A stretch of 64,000 nucleotides of DNA from JACRLV01 sp045863555 (GCA_045863555.1 BTUU01000002.1:310001-374000), one strand, 5' to 3'; shown: positions 8,542-17,254, counted from the first letter of the stretch. A program made the numbers and translations. Notes: generated from the sequence alone by a model not told the origin.

Positions 8542-10023
8542 ATGGCCAAGGACGCCAAGCAGTCGGAAGCCGGACCATCCGAGCCGCCGGTCTTTACCGA
8601 GGCGGACAAGCAGAAAGCGCGGGCCTGGTTCAAGAAGGGCAACACGCTCCGCGAGCAGCACAACCACGACTACGCGATCGAATCGTTCATCACCGGGCTG
8701 GCGTTCTGGCCGGAGGCGGTGGAGGAAGGGCACATGCCCCTTTGGTCGATTGCGATCCAGCGGCAGCAGGCCGGGGGCAAGAAGCCGGGCATGCTGGACG
8801 GGATGAAATTCTCGATGACCGGCAAGGACGCCAAGCAGAACATGCTGAACGCGGAACTGCTGCACTCGAAGGACCCGGGCAACGGAGGCTACCTCGACGG
8901 CTTTCTGAAGAATGCGGCCAAGGCGGATTACGTCGAGACGGTGAAATTCCTGGCGCCGAAGATCCTCGACACGCTGCGGCGGGAGAAAAAGGGCGGCGGG
9001 GCGGGGCGGTTCAAGAATTACAAGCAGTGCCTGGTCGAGGTGGCGGAACGGTGCAACGACCGGGGCGACGTGGCGGCGGCCGTGCTGCTGCTGGAGCACG
9101 CGGTGCAGTCGATCGAGATCCTGATCGGGCAGAATCCCGGCGACATGGCGCTGAAGGAAGAGCAGCGCGACCTGGCCGGGAAGCTGACGATCACGAAGGG
9201 CAAGTATTCCGAAGCGGGCTCGTTCCGTGAATCCGTGCTGGACATGGACAAGCAGAAGCTGCTGCACGACCAGGAGCGGGTCAAGCAGGGCGAAAGTACG
9301 CTGGAGAATCTGCTGGACGCGGCGCGGCGCGAGTTCGAGGCAAACCCGACGGTCGCAGGGAAAGTGAACGCGCTCGTCGATGCCCTGACGAAAACCGACC
9401 GGAAGCAGGACGAGGACGAGGCGCTCTCGGTGCTTGACCGGGCGTTCCGGGAGTCGAACAACTACAGCTTCAAGGTCCGCTACGACGACCTCCGCCTGCG
9501 GCAGGTGAGTCGCGTCACGCGACAACTCAAGGCGAAGGCGGCGCAGTCCGGCAGCGAGGATGACGGGCAGCAGGCGCGGCTCGCTGAAATGGACGAGATC
9601 GCGACGGAAGTGGACATCTTCGAGGACCGCGCGAAGAACTACCCGACCGACCTGCGGATCAAGTACCGGCTCGGCGCGGCGTATTTTCGCAGCGGCGATT
9701 ATGACCGGGCGATCCCGATCCTCCAGGTGGCGCAGGGTGATCCTCGAAACCGGGCACGCTGCCAGATGCTGATCGGCCGCGCGTTTCTGGACAAGGGGAT
9801 TCCCGGCCAGGCGGCCGAGATCATCAAGGAAGCGATCGAGGGCCTCGAGGTCGCCAGCGACGACACGGGCAAGGAGATGCTGTTCTGGCTGGCGCAGGCG
9901 CAGGAGGCGGCGGGACAGATCGAGGAGGCGCGGAACTCGTACGGAAAACTGCTGCGGCAGGACTACAACTACGCGGATGGTGAGGCGCGGCGGCGGCTCG
10001 ATGCGCTGCCCAGGCCGGGTTAG
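8542..10023 (+). CDS. tetratricopeptide repeat protein
   Basis: This soluble protein of about 493 residues has no signal peptide. The N-terminal third has a TPR-like pair (AWFKKGNTLREQHNHDYAIESFITGLAFWP, seen around residues 25-55). The C-terminal 130 residues hold clearer TPR units (IKYRLGAAYFRSGDYDRAIPILQ, then a unit beginning MLIGRAFLDKG and one beginning FWLAQAQEAAGQ). The middle is charged and probably helical. TPR domains are protein-binding scaffolds, and the partner is unknown. A GTG precedes the ATG directly. I chose the ATG at 8542, which has a purine-rich site upstream. It runs divergently from the flagellar operon and is followed after 64 bp by a same-strand hypothetical gene. 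Confidence 0.82.
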   Translation: MAKDAKQSEAGPSEPPVFTEADKQKARAWFKKGNTLREQHNHDYAIESFITGLAFWPEAVEEGHMPLWSIAIQRQQAGGKKPGMLDGMKFSMTGKDAKQNMLNAELLHSKDPGNGGYLDGFLKNAAKADYVETVKFLAPKILDTLRREKKGGGAGRFKNYKQCLVEVAERCNDRGDVAAAVLLLEHAVQSIEILIGQNPGDMALKEEQRDLAGKLTITKGKYSEAGSFRESVLDMDKQKLLHDQERVKQGESTLENLLDAARREFEANPTVAGKVNALVDALTKTDRKQDEDEALSVLDRAFRESNNYSFKVRYDDLRLRQVSRVTRQLKAKAAQSGSEDDGQQARLAEMDEIATEVDIFEDRAKNYPTDLRIKYRLGAAYFRSGDYDRAIPILQVAQGDPRNRARCQMLIGRAFLDKGIPGQAAEIIKEAIEGLEVASDDTGKEMLFWLAQAQEAAGQIEEARNSYGKLLRQDYNYADGEARRRLDALPRPG

Positions 10024-10087
10024 CGTGCAGGCGCGGTCAGCGACGACCCATCGCCCGCGTGTGCGACACGTCGAGCGGGAATGATTC

Positions 10088-10678
10088 ATGGCCAGGAAGA
10101 CGAAAACGACGCCGGCGCGGAAGTCGGCAGGCGCCCGCGCCGGGAAGAAGACGCGTGCGAGCAGTAAGCGCGCGGTGCCGAAGGCCCGAACAGGGTCCGG
10201 GGCCGCGGCGGCCCGACCGGCGGGCAAGGGTCCGGCACTCTCCGCGCCGGCCGAGACGGCGGAGTTGATCGTCCGGCAGGGCTTTCTGATCGACGCGACC
10301 GGCGGGCACATCTCGGCCGTCCCCGAGGTTGTCGTGATGGCGAACGCCGAGGGGCTGGAATACCTCGCGCGTGTGTTCGGGGCGCTGGCCGCGGCGGCGC
10401 GGAAGGGGGGAGACGCGGGCGAAGGCGTCCATCTGCCGCGGCTCACGCACCCGGTCAACAGCCGCCTCTCCGACGATCTCGACTTCCGGTTCGTGCCGCT
10501 GACGGAAGAAAACCGCCGGGCGATGTTCAAGCAGCACGGCGTCGACATGAAGTCGAAGCAGCGCGGCAGCCTCTTCGACCGCTACCAGGAGACGCTCTCG
10601 CAGTTCGGCCGGCTTCAGGCGCAGATGCGGCGCGAGGATTGGATGGCCGCGCAAGCCGCCCAACGCGGCGAGGGGTAA
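10088..10678 (+). CDS. hypothetical protein with a Lys/Ala-rich basic N-terminus
   Basis: I do not recognise the family. The 196-residue product starts with about 55 residues rich in Lys, Arg, Ala and Pro (histone H1-like composition, for example KTKTTPARKSAGARAGKKTR), which suggests nucleic acid or polyanion binding. A conserved-looking compact domain of about 140 residues follows, with no membrane segment or cysteine motif. It lies 64 bp after the TPR gene on the same strand and may be co-transcribed with it. The end converges on the EamA gene 41 bp away. Confidence 0.65.
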   Translation: MARKTKTTPARKSAGARAGKKTRASSKRAVPKARTGSGAAAARPAGKGPALSAPAETAELIVRQGFLIDATGGHISAVPEVVVMANAEGLEYLARVFGALAAAARKGGDAGEGVHLPRLTHPVNSRLSDDLDFRFVPLTEENRRAMFKQHGVDMKSKQRGSLFDRYQETLSQFGRLQAQMRREDWMAAQAAQRGEG

Positions 10679-10719
10679 CTCCGTCCGGCGGCCGGGCCGC
10701 GGCGGTCGGGCCGCAGGCA

Positions 10720-11637
10720 TCACGCGGCCGGAACCACATCGGGCGTTCCGCGAGCATTTCGCCAGGAGACGATCATCCAGGCGGCAACGCTGGCGAGGAT
10801 GAGCGGCCCGCCGATGAGCGTCGGCGTCGGCACGGCCTCGCCGACGGCGATGAACGTGAACAGCGGGTTCAGAATCGCTTCGAGCAGGACGATCAGCGAG
10901 GCCTTGTGCGCTTCGACGCGCTGGAGCGCCCAGGAAAAGAGCACATAGGGCGCGGCAAACTGGACGACGCTCATCAGCGCCAGGATCGCGACCTGTTTCC
11001 CCGTCACGACGAACTGCGAATCGGGCAGTACGAGCATCGCCGCGCCCATGAGCAGGCCGGAGCCGACGAAATTCAGGGCGACGACCACCGTCGGCTCGAC
11101 GCCGCGCAGGCCGCGCAGGACGACGGTCAGCGCGCCATAGCCAAGGCCGGAGCAGACCGCGATCACCAGCGGTCCGGCGGCGCCCGGCGGATGGCCGAAG
11201 AAGATGACGGCCAGGCCCGCGAGCGCCCCGACGAGCGCGAACCCTTCGGAAAGGCGCGCCCGCTCGCCGAGTAGCAGCGGCGAGAGAAGGAACACGACGA
11301 CGGGCGAGAGGTACTGGAGCGCGATCGCGCTGGAGGCCGCCGTCTGGGTCGTGGCGATAACGAAGCTCGCGGTCATCAGCGTGAAGGTCACGACGGAGCC
11401 GATGATCCAGCGCGGGCTCACGCGGCGGAGCGCGGTGAGACGCGGCCACGCGGGGATGAGAAAGAAGAAGCCGCCGATGAGCGAGCGATAGCAGGCGATC
11501 GTGAGGCCGGCGACGCCGGGAGAGTCGCCGTCGGGGCGCTGGAGGATCTTGATGAGCGGGCCGTTGAGACTCCAGAGCGCCGCGCAGGCGAGAAGTGCGA
11601 GAACGCCGATCCACTGAGCCTGCCGGGAACCTTGCAT
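10720..11637 (-). CDS. EamA/DMT-family transporter
   Basis: This integral membrane protein of about 305 residues has ten hydrophobic segments in two similar halves, the layout of the drug/metabolite transporter superfamily with two EamA domains. The first half contains the CYRSLIGGFFFLIPAW segment, and the second ends in the typical PLFTFIAVGEAVPTPTLIGGPLI block, matching the 'E.......GA.LI' end of EamA domains. The substrate cannot be told from sequence. An earlier in-frame ATG at 11667 is possible. I prefer 11637 because the first membrane helix starts soon after it. Confidence 0.85.
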   Translation of the reverse strand: MQGSRQAQWIGVLALLACAALWSLNGPLIKILQRPDGDSPGVAGLTIACYRSLIGGFFFLIPAWPRLTALRRVSPRWIIGSVVTFTLMTASFVIATTQTAASSAIALQYLSPVVVFLLSPLLLGERARLSEGFALVGALAGLAVIFFGHPPGAAGPLVIAVCSGLGYGALTVVLRGLRGVEPTVVVALNFVGSGLLMGAAMLVLPDSQFVVTGKQVAILALMSVVQFAAPYVLFSWALQRVEAHKASLIVLLEAILNPLFTFIAVGEAVPTPTLIGGPLILASVAAWMIVSWRNARGTPDVVPAA

Positions 11638-11764
11638 CACGGGAATGATACGGCCGGGCCCGTGCATCCGTGGGAGCCGGGGCGTCGGCGGGCGTGACCG
11701 GGCGGCGATTGGCGGGACCTGGCGAATTTCGACGGCCGGCGATTTCGAGCGCGTGTCGGCCGGA

Positions 11765-12469
11765 TCACTGCGCCGCGGTCAGCCTGGCGGGGGCAGGGAC
11801 CCAGCCGCGGCGGACCTGCTCGGCGATCGGCACGCCGTGCCAGCGGCGGCGTCGGAACCAGTACCAGGCGATGGCGCGGATGGGCCACAGAGGCAGCGCA
11901 CGCACGAATTCGAGGGATCGGACGATCGACGCGTTGAATTGCGCGACGCCGTCGACCGCGCCGGATTTCAACCGTGCGCCCTCCTGGACGAGGTATTCAA
12001 GGGCTTCGCAATGGCCGGCGAAGATCGCGTCGAACAGCGTCGACGCGGCGGATTGGCAGTAGCTTCCCGGTCGTTTGGGGAACAGATGGGATGACGAGGA
12101 CGAACACGTCGTCAGGCCGATCGAGTTCTCGAATACCGTGTAGAGGTCGATCGCGATCTGCCGCTGAATGAAGTAGTGAGCCAGGAATGTCGGTTCGCCC
12201 CGCCGCTCCCAGAGCAGGATGAGCCCGCCGGAGGGTACGCGAAAATAGCCGAGGATCGTAAACCCGTGATGGACGGCCCACTGGATCGATGACTCGGCGG
12301 ACTCGTGCAGTTTCCGCCATTTCGGATCATCCGGGTGGAGCGGGACGAGGTGATCACCCTGCATCCGTTTCATCATCACGACCATCGTGATGGAAATGCC
12401 CAACGTGCAAGCGAACGCCATGATCGCGGCCGGGAGGATCAGCGGCGAGAAATCGATGGCGGCAAACAT
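11765..12469 (-). CDS. hypothetical membrane-anchored protein
   Basis: I do not recognise this 234-residue protein. One membrane segment at about 10-32 follows a short N-terminus. A globular part with many aromatic residues follows (residues 45-130, including an H-x-x-x-x-Q-R-Q-I-A-I-D-L-Y motif), then a Ser-rich cluster (about 142-150), and an aromatic C-terminal segment rich in Trp and Arg (WPIRAIAWYWFRRRRWHG). A GGAGAGG site precedes the ATG. It lies 25 bp after the argD-like gene on the same strand and may share its transcript. Confidence 0.6.
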   Translation of the reverse strand: MFAAIDFSPLILPAAIMAFACTLGISITMVVMMKRMQGDHLVPLHPDDPKWRKLHESAESSIQWAVHHGFTILGYFRVPSGGLILLWERRGEPTFLAHYFIQRQIAIDLYTVFENSIGLTTCSSSSSHLFPKRPGSYCQSAASTLFDAIFAGHCEALEYLVQEGARLKSGAVDGVAQFNASIVRSLEFVRALPLWPIRAIAWYWFRRRRWHGVPIAEQVRRGWVPAPARLTAAQ

Positions 12470-12494
12470 CGTGCAGCGCCCTCTCCGTCGCCCG

Positions 12495-13670
12495 TTACGT
12501 TGAGAGTACAGCCTTCAGTGCATCGACAAACTCGCGCGCATCCGCCTCGCTCAGCGTCAGCGGTGGAAGAAGGCGGATGACCTTCGGTTCGTCGCAGCCG
12601 CCGACCAGCACGCGGCGGGCGAGGAGGCCGTCCTGGACGGGCTTCGCCGGGCCGGCGAATTCGAGGCCCAGGAGCAGGCCCATGCCGCGCACGCGGACGA
12701 CGCCGGGGAGCTTCGCACACTGCTCCCGCAACATCTCTCCGACGCGCGCGGCATTTTCGGTGAGCTTCTCGTTTTCGATGACCTGAAGCGTGGCCAGCAT
12801 CGCGGCCATCGCGAGCGGGCCGCCGCCGAAGGTCGTGCCCTGGTCGTTTGGTTTGATCCCCGCGGCCCACTTCGGCGAGAAGATCACCGCGCCGCAGGGC
12901 ACGCCGCTGGCGATGCCCTTTGCGAGCGTGACCATGTCCGCTTTCACGCCGACGTGCTCGCCGAAGAAGTACTTGCCCGTGCGGCCGAAGCCGGTCTGCA
13001 CCTCGTCGAAGATCAGCGCCGCTCCCACGCGGTCGGTTGCGCGGCGGAGCGCCTGGTAGAACTCCGGCTGGGCGACGTTGACGCCGCCGAGCGACTGGAT
13101 CGTCTCGGTGATAACGGCGGCCGTGTCGCCGTCGATGGCCGCTTCGGCCGCGGCGATGTCGTCGAAGGGCACATGGACAAAGTCCGGTGCGATCGAGGGA
13201 CCGAGCGTCTTGCGGTACTTCTCAACGCCCGAGGCCGAGAGGGCGGCGAGCGTGCGGCCGTGGAAAGCACCCTGGAAGGCGACGATCTTCCGGCGGCCGG
13301 TGATCTTGCGGGCGGACTTGATGGCGACTTCGTTGGCTTCGCAGCCGGTCGAGATGTAGAAGACGCGCGAGTCGGCGTGCGGGGCGTGCTTGAGGAGCAG
13401 TTCGCTGGCGTCGACGCGCGGGGCGAAGTGGATGCTGTTGGAGTAGAACAGCAGCTCGCCGGCCTGGCGGCGGATGGCTTCGACGACGTGCGGGTGGCAG
13501 TGGCCGGTCGAGGCGACGGCGTGGCCGCCGTACATGTCGAGATAGCTGTTGCCCTCGGCATCGTAGAGGCGGCAGCCCTGGCCGCGGACGGGCAGGATCG
13601 GCAGGCGCGAGTAGACACCCAGTTCGAGTGCGTCGGCTCGCGCGGCGAGTGTACGGAGCGAATCGGTCAT
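12495..13670 (-). CDS. argD: acetylornithine/N-succinyl-type class III aminotransferase
   Basis: This PLP-dependent class III aminotransferase fits ArgD best, which converts N-acetylglutamate semialdehyde to N-acetylornithine in arginine biosynthesis. It has 391 residues, normal for ArgD. The motifs seen are GGHAVASTGHCHPHVVEAI near the N-terminus, FHGRTLAALSASG, the cofactor segment IFDEVQTGFGRTG and the Lys-containing TLAKGIASGVP. The upstream frame stays open to 13889, but ATG 13670 has a GAGG site and matches the family N-terminus. Other ornithine or 4-aminobutyrate-like aminotransferases are close relatives, so the exact substrate is inferred. Confidence 0.87.
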   Translation of the reverse strand: MTDSLRTLAARADALELGVYSRLPILPVRGQGCRLYDAEGNSYLDMYGGHAVASTGHCHPHVVEAIRRQAGELLFYSNSIHFAPRVDASELLLKHAPHADSRVFYISTGCEANEVAIKSARKITGRRKIVAFQGAFHGRTLAALSASGVEKYRKTLGPSIAPDFVHVPFDDIAAAEAAIDGDTAAVITETIQSLGGVNVAQPEFYQALRRATDRVGAALIFDEVQTGFGRTGKYFFGEHVGVKADMVTLAKGIASGVPCGAVIFSPKWAAGIKPNDQGTTFGGGPLAMAAMLATLQVIENEKLTENAARVGEMLREQCAKLPGVVRVRGMGLLLGLEFAGPAKPVQDGLLARRVLVGGCDEPKVIRLLPPLTLSEADAREFVDALKAVLST

Positions 13671-13860
13671 CGCAGTTCGGTCCTCGTGGCGCCGGGGAGT
13701 CGCCCACGGCACGAGGGGACATGATACCGAAAGAGCGAGGAGCGAAGAGCGAAGAGCGAAATGGGGACATCGGCGACCTGGTTTCCAACCTCCCAAGGCC
13801 GGCGTGACTTGCCGGGCCCGCCCCTCTACGATCGTCCCAACGAAATCAAGGAGACTCCGC

Positions 13861-14478
13861 GTGTCCAAGCAGATTGCGACGAACATCACCTGGCATGAGG
13901 GCCATGTCGACCGGGCCGCCCGCTACGCCCTGCTCGAGCAGAAGGGCGCGACGGTCTGGTTCACCGGCCTGAGCGGCTCGGGCAAGTCCACCGTGGCCTA
14001 CACGATCGAGCACGCGCTGGTCGAGCGCGGCCACCTTGCCTACGTGCTCGACGGCGACAACATCCGGCACGGGCTGAACAAGAACCTGGGTTTCTCACCC
14101 GAGGACCGGACGGAGAACATCCGCCGCATCGGCGAAGTCGCGAAGCTCTTCGCCGACACGGGCGTGATCACGTTCACGAGCTTCATCAGCCCGTATCGCG
14201 GCGACCGCGACCTGGTTCGCAAGCTGCACGAGGACGCGAAGCTGCCGTTCATCGAGATCTGGGTGAAGGCGGCGGTCGAGGTGTGCGAGACGCGCGACCC
14301 GAAGGGGCTCTACAAGAAGGCCCGCGCCGGCGAGATCAAGGAATTCACGGGGATTTCCGCGCCCTACGAGGAGCCGCTCAAGCCCGAGCTGGTGCTGGAG
14401 ACGGCCACGATGTCGCCGCAGGAGTGCGCGGTGGCGGTGATGGACTACCTGGCGTCGCGCGAGCTGCTGCCGCGGTAG
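13861..14478 (+). CDS. cysC: adenylylsulfate kinase (APS kinase)
   Basis: CysC phosphorylates adenylylsulfate to PAPS in sulfate activation. The 205-residue product has normal length, with the family opening ITWHEGHVDRAARYALL, the P-loop GLSGSGKST near 38-46, DGDNIRHGLNKNLGF and the FTSFISPYRGDR segment. The start is a GTG at 13861, preceded by AAGGAG at good distance. The frame stays open further upstream but gives a non-homologous tail. No cysN/cysD or PAPS reductase is adjacent. anmK follows after 40 bp, which looks like a chance operon partner. Confidence 0.94.
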   Translation: MSKQIATNITWHEGHVDRAARYALLEQKGATVWFTGLSGSGKSTVAYTIEHALVERGHLAYVLDGDNIRHGLNKNLGFSPEDRTENIRRIGEVAKLFADTGVITFTSFISPYRGDRDLVRKLHEDAKLPFIEIWVKAAVEVCETRDPKGLYKKARAGEIKEFTGISAPYEEPLKPELVLETATMSPQECAVAVMDYLASRELLPR

Positions 14479-14518
14479 GCGCGTTCGCGGCGACCGGCCG
14501 GAGCACGAAGGCCGCCCC

Positions 14519-15673
14519 ATGTCCACGCGGATCGTCATCGGCTGCATGACCGGCACGAGCATCGACGGGATCGATGCGGCGGCGGTGCGGCTGACCGGGC
14601 GGGGCCTCGGCCTGCGCGTCGAATTCCTCGCGGGCGCGTCGCGGCCGCTGGGGCCCGTGGCGGAGACGCTGCGGCGGCTGGCGCGGGGCGAGGCGCTGAC
14701 GGCCGAGGAGATCGCCCGGGCCGCACGGGATTTTTCGCTGGAACATGCCGAGGCGGTGCGCGAGCTTGTGGCTGAGCATGCACCCGCGTTTGTGGCGGTG
14801 CATGGGCAGACGGTTTTCCACGCCCCGCCGCTGAGCTGGCAGCTTTTCAACCCCGCGCCGCTGGCTGCGGCCGTCGGTGTGCCGGTCGTGAGCGATTTTC
14901 GATCGGCGGATATCGCGGCCGGTGGGCAGGGCGCGCCGATCACGCCGCTGGCGGATTTCCTGTGCTTCGCGGATGCGGGCGAGCGGCGTGTCATCGTCAA
15001 TCTCGGCGGATTTGCGAATTTCACGGCGCTGCCGCGGCGGACGGCGGCCGGCGCGGGCGTTTCGACGGCGGATGCGGCGGCGGATGTCGAGGCGATTGCG
15101 GGCGGCGACCTGTGCGTCTGTAACCAGTTGCTCGATCGACTCGCGCGGCAGTTTCTCGCGCGGGATTTTGACTCGGGCGGCGCGGTCGCGGCGGCGGGGA
15201 GGCCGATCGGGCCGCTCGTGGCGGAGCTGGCTGCGCGGCTGACGCGGCAGGCGGGGCTTGGCCGGTCGCTGGGGTCGGCGGACGAGCCGCATACGTGGGA
15301 GATCGAGCCGCCGGCGGGGGCTTCGGCGGCCGCCGATGTGCTCGCGTCGGCGACGGCGGCGATCGGGCAGGTGGTGGCGGAGCGGCTGCCGGCGTGCGAG
15401 CGGGTGCTGCTGGCAGGCGGCGGGGCGCTGAACGCGGCGCTCCGGGCGGCGATCGCGCGGCATGTCGCGGCGCCGGTGGAGCTGACGGACGCGTACGGGC
15501 TGCCGGGGCGATATCGCGAGGCGGCGCAGATGGCGGTGCTCGGGGCGCTGTGTGCGGATGGCATAGCGATCACGCTGCCGCGGGTGACGGGGGTCGCCCG
15601 GCCGGCGTCTGTGGCGGGGTGTTGGACGGGTGGTTGGGGCAACGTGGCGCATCCAATCGGCGATCCTGCGTGA
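14519..15673 (+). CDS. anmK: anhydro-N-acetylmuramic acid kinase
   Basis: AnmK phosphorylates and opens 1,6-anhydro-N-acetylmuramic acid during cell wall recycling, giving MurNAc-6-phosphate. The 384-residue product begins with the family signature IGCMTGTSIDGIDAAAVRL and contains VHGQTVFH, the NLGGFANFT nucleotide-binding block and LLAGGGALN. The length is normal. It sits 40 bp after cysC on the same strand. Its presence supports peptidoglycan recycling in this lineage. The 3' flank leads directly into the unusual tandem hairpin repeat at 15.7 kb. Confidence 0.94.
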   Translation: MSTRIVIGCMTGTSIDGIDAAAVRLTGRGLGLRVEFLAGASRPLGPVAETLRRLARGEALTAEEIARAARDFSLEHAEAVRELVAEHAPAFVAVHGQTVFHAPPLSWQLFNPAPLAAAVGVPVVSDFRSADIAAGGQGAPITPLADFLCFADAGERRVIVNLGGFANFTALPRRTAAGAGVSTADAAADVEAIAGGDLCVCNQLLDRLARQFLARDFDSGGAVAAAGRPIGPLVAELAARLTRQAGLGRSLGSADEPHTWEIEPPAGASAAADVLASATAAIGQVVAERLPACERVLLAGGGALNAALRAAIARHVAAPVELTDAYGLPGRYREAAQMAVLGALCADGIAITLPRVTGVARPASVAGCWTGGWGNVAHPIGDPA

Positions 15674-15700
15674 ACGCCATTCGGATCCTCTAGAGGTTCT

Positions 15701-15896
15701 ACCGAAACCGGTTTTCCAGCGAACTGGCCGAAGGGTGCCAAACTTTTCTTTTTTTGCGCGCGGGGTTGGCACCCTTGGTTATCAGGACGTTGGATTCGGG
15801 TTGGCGGGGCCGCCGAAACCGCGTTTTGAGCGTTCTGGCCGAAGGTGATCATTTTCTTTTTTTCGCGCGTGCCGGAATGATCACCTTGGTTATCAG
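15701..15896. repeat. two tandem ~111-bp units, each with a perfect but different hairpin
   Basis: Unit 1 has arms AAGGGTGCCAA (15731-15741) and its exact complement (15766-15776) around a 24-nt loop. Unit 2 has arms AAGGTGATCATT (15842-15853) and its exact complement (15876-15887) around a 22-nt loop. The two loops are alike (a T-rich run CTTTTTTT followed by CGCGCG), as are the flanks: CTGGCCG before and GGTTATCAG after each hairpin. The stems differ in sequence, yet each pairs perfectly. The T-run lies in the loop, so these are not ordinary intrinsic terminators. They follow the anmK stop by 57 bp. Confidence 0.85.
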
Positions 15897-15904
15897 ACGT
15901 GCAT

Positions 15905-16236
15905 GGGGTGGGAAGGTGGGAACGTGGGAAGGTGGGAAGGGGCGCGGATGACGGCCGGGGGGCGGCGGGCGGGCGGTGGGGGCGGACCGGGAATGGGTTT
16001 ATGGGCGCTGGCATCTGCGGGATTGTTGCACGAGATGGGGTGGGCGGGGTGATTTGGCGGGTGGTGTGTGCGCGGATGGCGGAGTTTGGCGGAAATCTGT
16101 GGCGAGTGAGGGGGATCTGGCGGGATTTGGCGTCCACTTGCGGGTCGCGGCGGCGCAGCGAGGATTGATGCGTAGCGGCGGTGAGAGGTGCGCCCGAGAC
16201 ACGTGCGGCGGACGCTCCGTGGACGCTGAGCGGAAA
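15905..16236. repeat. G-rich tract with GGTGGGAA repeats, then anonymous non-coding DNA
   Basis: The part at 15908-15941 is an imperfect tandem of GTGGGAAG units with at least four GGG runs separated by five bases, a formal G-quadruplex pattern on the plus strand. The complementary unit CCTTCCCAC recurs at about 27.57-27.59 kb. The rest, up to the hairpin at 16237, is G-rich on the plus strand with no frame I would call a gene. Confidence 0.5.
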
Positions 16237-16273
16237 CGTGGCCACGCGAACAGCCGTGGCCACGGCACCCGGC
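16237..16273. repeat. REP-like hairpin, copy A
   Basis: The arms CGTGGCCACG (16237-16246 and 16255-16264) enclose the loop CGAACAGC and are followed by GCACCCGGC. Because the arm is self-complementary, the element is both an inverted and a direct repeat. Copies B (17218) and C (17927) share the loop and tail. It lies between the zinc ribbon gene's 3' end and anmK. Confidence 0.85.
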
Positions 16274-16333
16274 TTCCATTATTACACGCCCGGCAAGGGT
16301 TTTTTCAACACGCTGCTATGGTTGATGGCTGGG

Positions 16334-16870
16334 TTAATCCGCGCGGGGCGCGAGCAACTCTCCACACTCCGAGCAACGCTCACTAGTCGTCCCACGAAGA
16401 TCATATCCACATCGACGGCACAATCCGGTTGAGCACTCATGGGTCCCTAAACCAATAAATATCCGTGTGCCCCAATATGAGCACAGGACTAGCGGGACAT
16501 CAACCGCACATGTTAGAAATGTTAGACCACTTCCTGGTCCAAAATAGGAGAGCTCCGCAACGATCGCACCAGCCACGAGTATGATGATCAAGAGCAGAGC
16601 GATTCCGACGCTCGGTATTCGTGCAGCCGCGTTTCCCGCCCAAAGACAAAGAAGCATCCAGAACCCCATTCCCAATGGTGCTGTTAGCCCTGTTGAAACG
16701 CCGTCGGCGGTAACCATGACGACGGACCAGAAGAGTACGGAGGTAACTCCAATACCCATAATCCAAACAACCCTACGAAGAAACATTTTGGATCGCTCCC
16801 ACGGGGCCACTGCCTGTGTGAGCACTGCCTTTCGCGCGTCGACAGACTCAACGTCGCGCAGGTCGTCCAT
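16334..16870 (-). CDS. membrane protein with C-terminal planctomycete-type zinc ribbon
   Basis: This product of about 178 residues has three or four hydrophobic segments (roughly 30-55, 62-85, 88-108 and 118-135) and ends in a Cys4 ribbon, CRRCGYDLRG..SERCSECG (about 155-172), of a kind found in many planctomycete membrane proteins. The function is unknown. The start ATG 16870 gives the short charged N-terminus MDDLRDVES before the first helix. The open frame upstream of it is Arg-rich shadow sequence. The coding region looks visibly poorer in G and C than its neighbours, which may mean transfer or relaxed composition. REP-like repeats lie on both sides. Confidence 0.7.
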   Translation of the reverse strand: MDDLRDVESVDARKAVLTQAVAPWERSKMFLRRVVWIMGIGVTSVLFWSVVMVTADGVSTGLTAPLGMGFWMLLCLWAGNAAARIPSVGIALLLIIILVAGAIVAELSYFGPGSGLTFLTCAVDVPLVLCSYWGTRIFIGLGTHECSTGLCRRCGYDLRGTTSERCSECGELLAPRAD

Positions 16871-17145
16871 CGTGCTTCCGGTTCGCGTCGCTCTTGTCCG
16901 TGCTCGTGTAGACGTTCGTGCTCGCCCCGAGCTCGGCCGATTCCTCGGCCGGGGGATTCCGTCGGAGCAGCACACCTCCAGCGTCGGCGCGCGGCCGGCG
17001 TCAAGGAACCCCATCATTATCCCAAGCCGGCAGAGCAGCGGCCAGCGCATTTTGACGGTCGCGGCGCGGTTTTCGGCACGGAACCTGAAACCTGCTTACG
17101 CGGAGCACCGCGAAAGCGGACGAACCCGGCCGACGGGAAGGGATT

Positions 17146-17207
17146 CCCGGGGGCGGGGTTCGAGAAGGGATTCGCGAACCAGCGGAATTCTCGAACCAGC
17201 GGCGGTT
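17146..17207. repeat. dispersed ~62-bp repeat, copy R1
   Basis: The stretch contains two near-identical 15-mers in direct repeat (TTCGCGAACCAGCGG and TTCTCGAACCAGCGG) after a GGATTCCCG...CGAGAAGGGA lead-in. A second copy with the same architecture, but ACGAGC in place of ACCAGC, lies at 23030-23091, six kilobases away. It directly precedes hairpin copy B. Confidence 0.8.
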
Positions 17208-17217
17208 CGACCGAGAA

Positions 17218-17254
17218 CGTGGCCACGCGAACAGCCGTGGCCACGGCACCCGGC
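17218..17254. repeat. REP-like hairpin, copy B
   Basis: Identical to copy A through arms, loop and tail: arms CGTGGCCACG at 17218-17227 and 17236-17245, loop CGAACAGC, tail GCACCCGGC. It lies about 75 bp upstream of the Uma2 gene. Confidence 0.85.

Noticed and set aside
8350..10548. 732-codon open frame antisense to the TPR gene
   Set aside because: It is the mirror of a well-supported plus-strand gene in GC-rich DNA. Its translation is Arg/Leu/Pro-rich with no domain.
15731..15887. intrinsic terminators of anmK
   Set aside because: The T-runs lie inside the loops, not after the stems, and the two stems differ. A terminator does not explain the conserved flanks.
14095..16263. 722-codon minus-strand frame over cysC and anmK
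   Set aside because: It is antisense to two clear enzyme genes. Only the repeat DNA at its upstream part is interesting, and that is reported separately.
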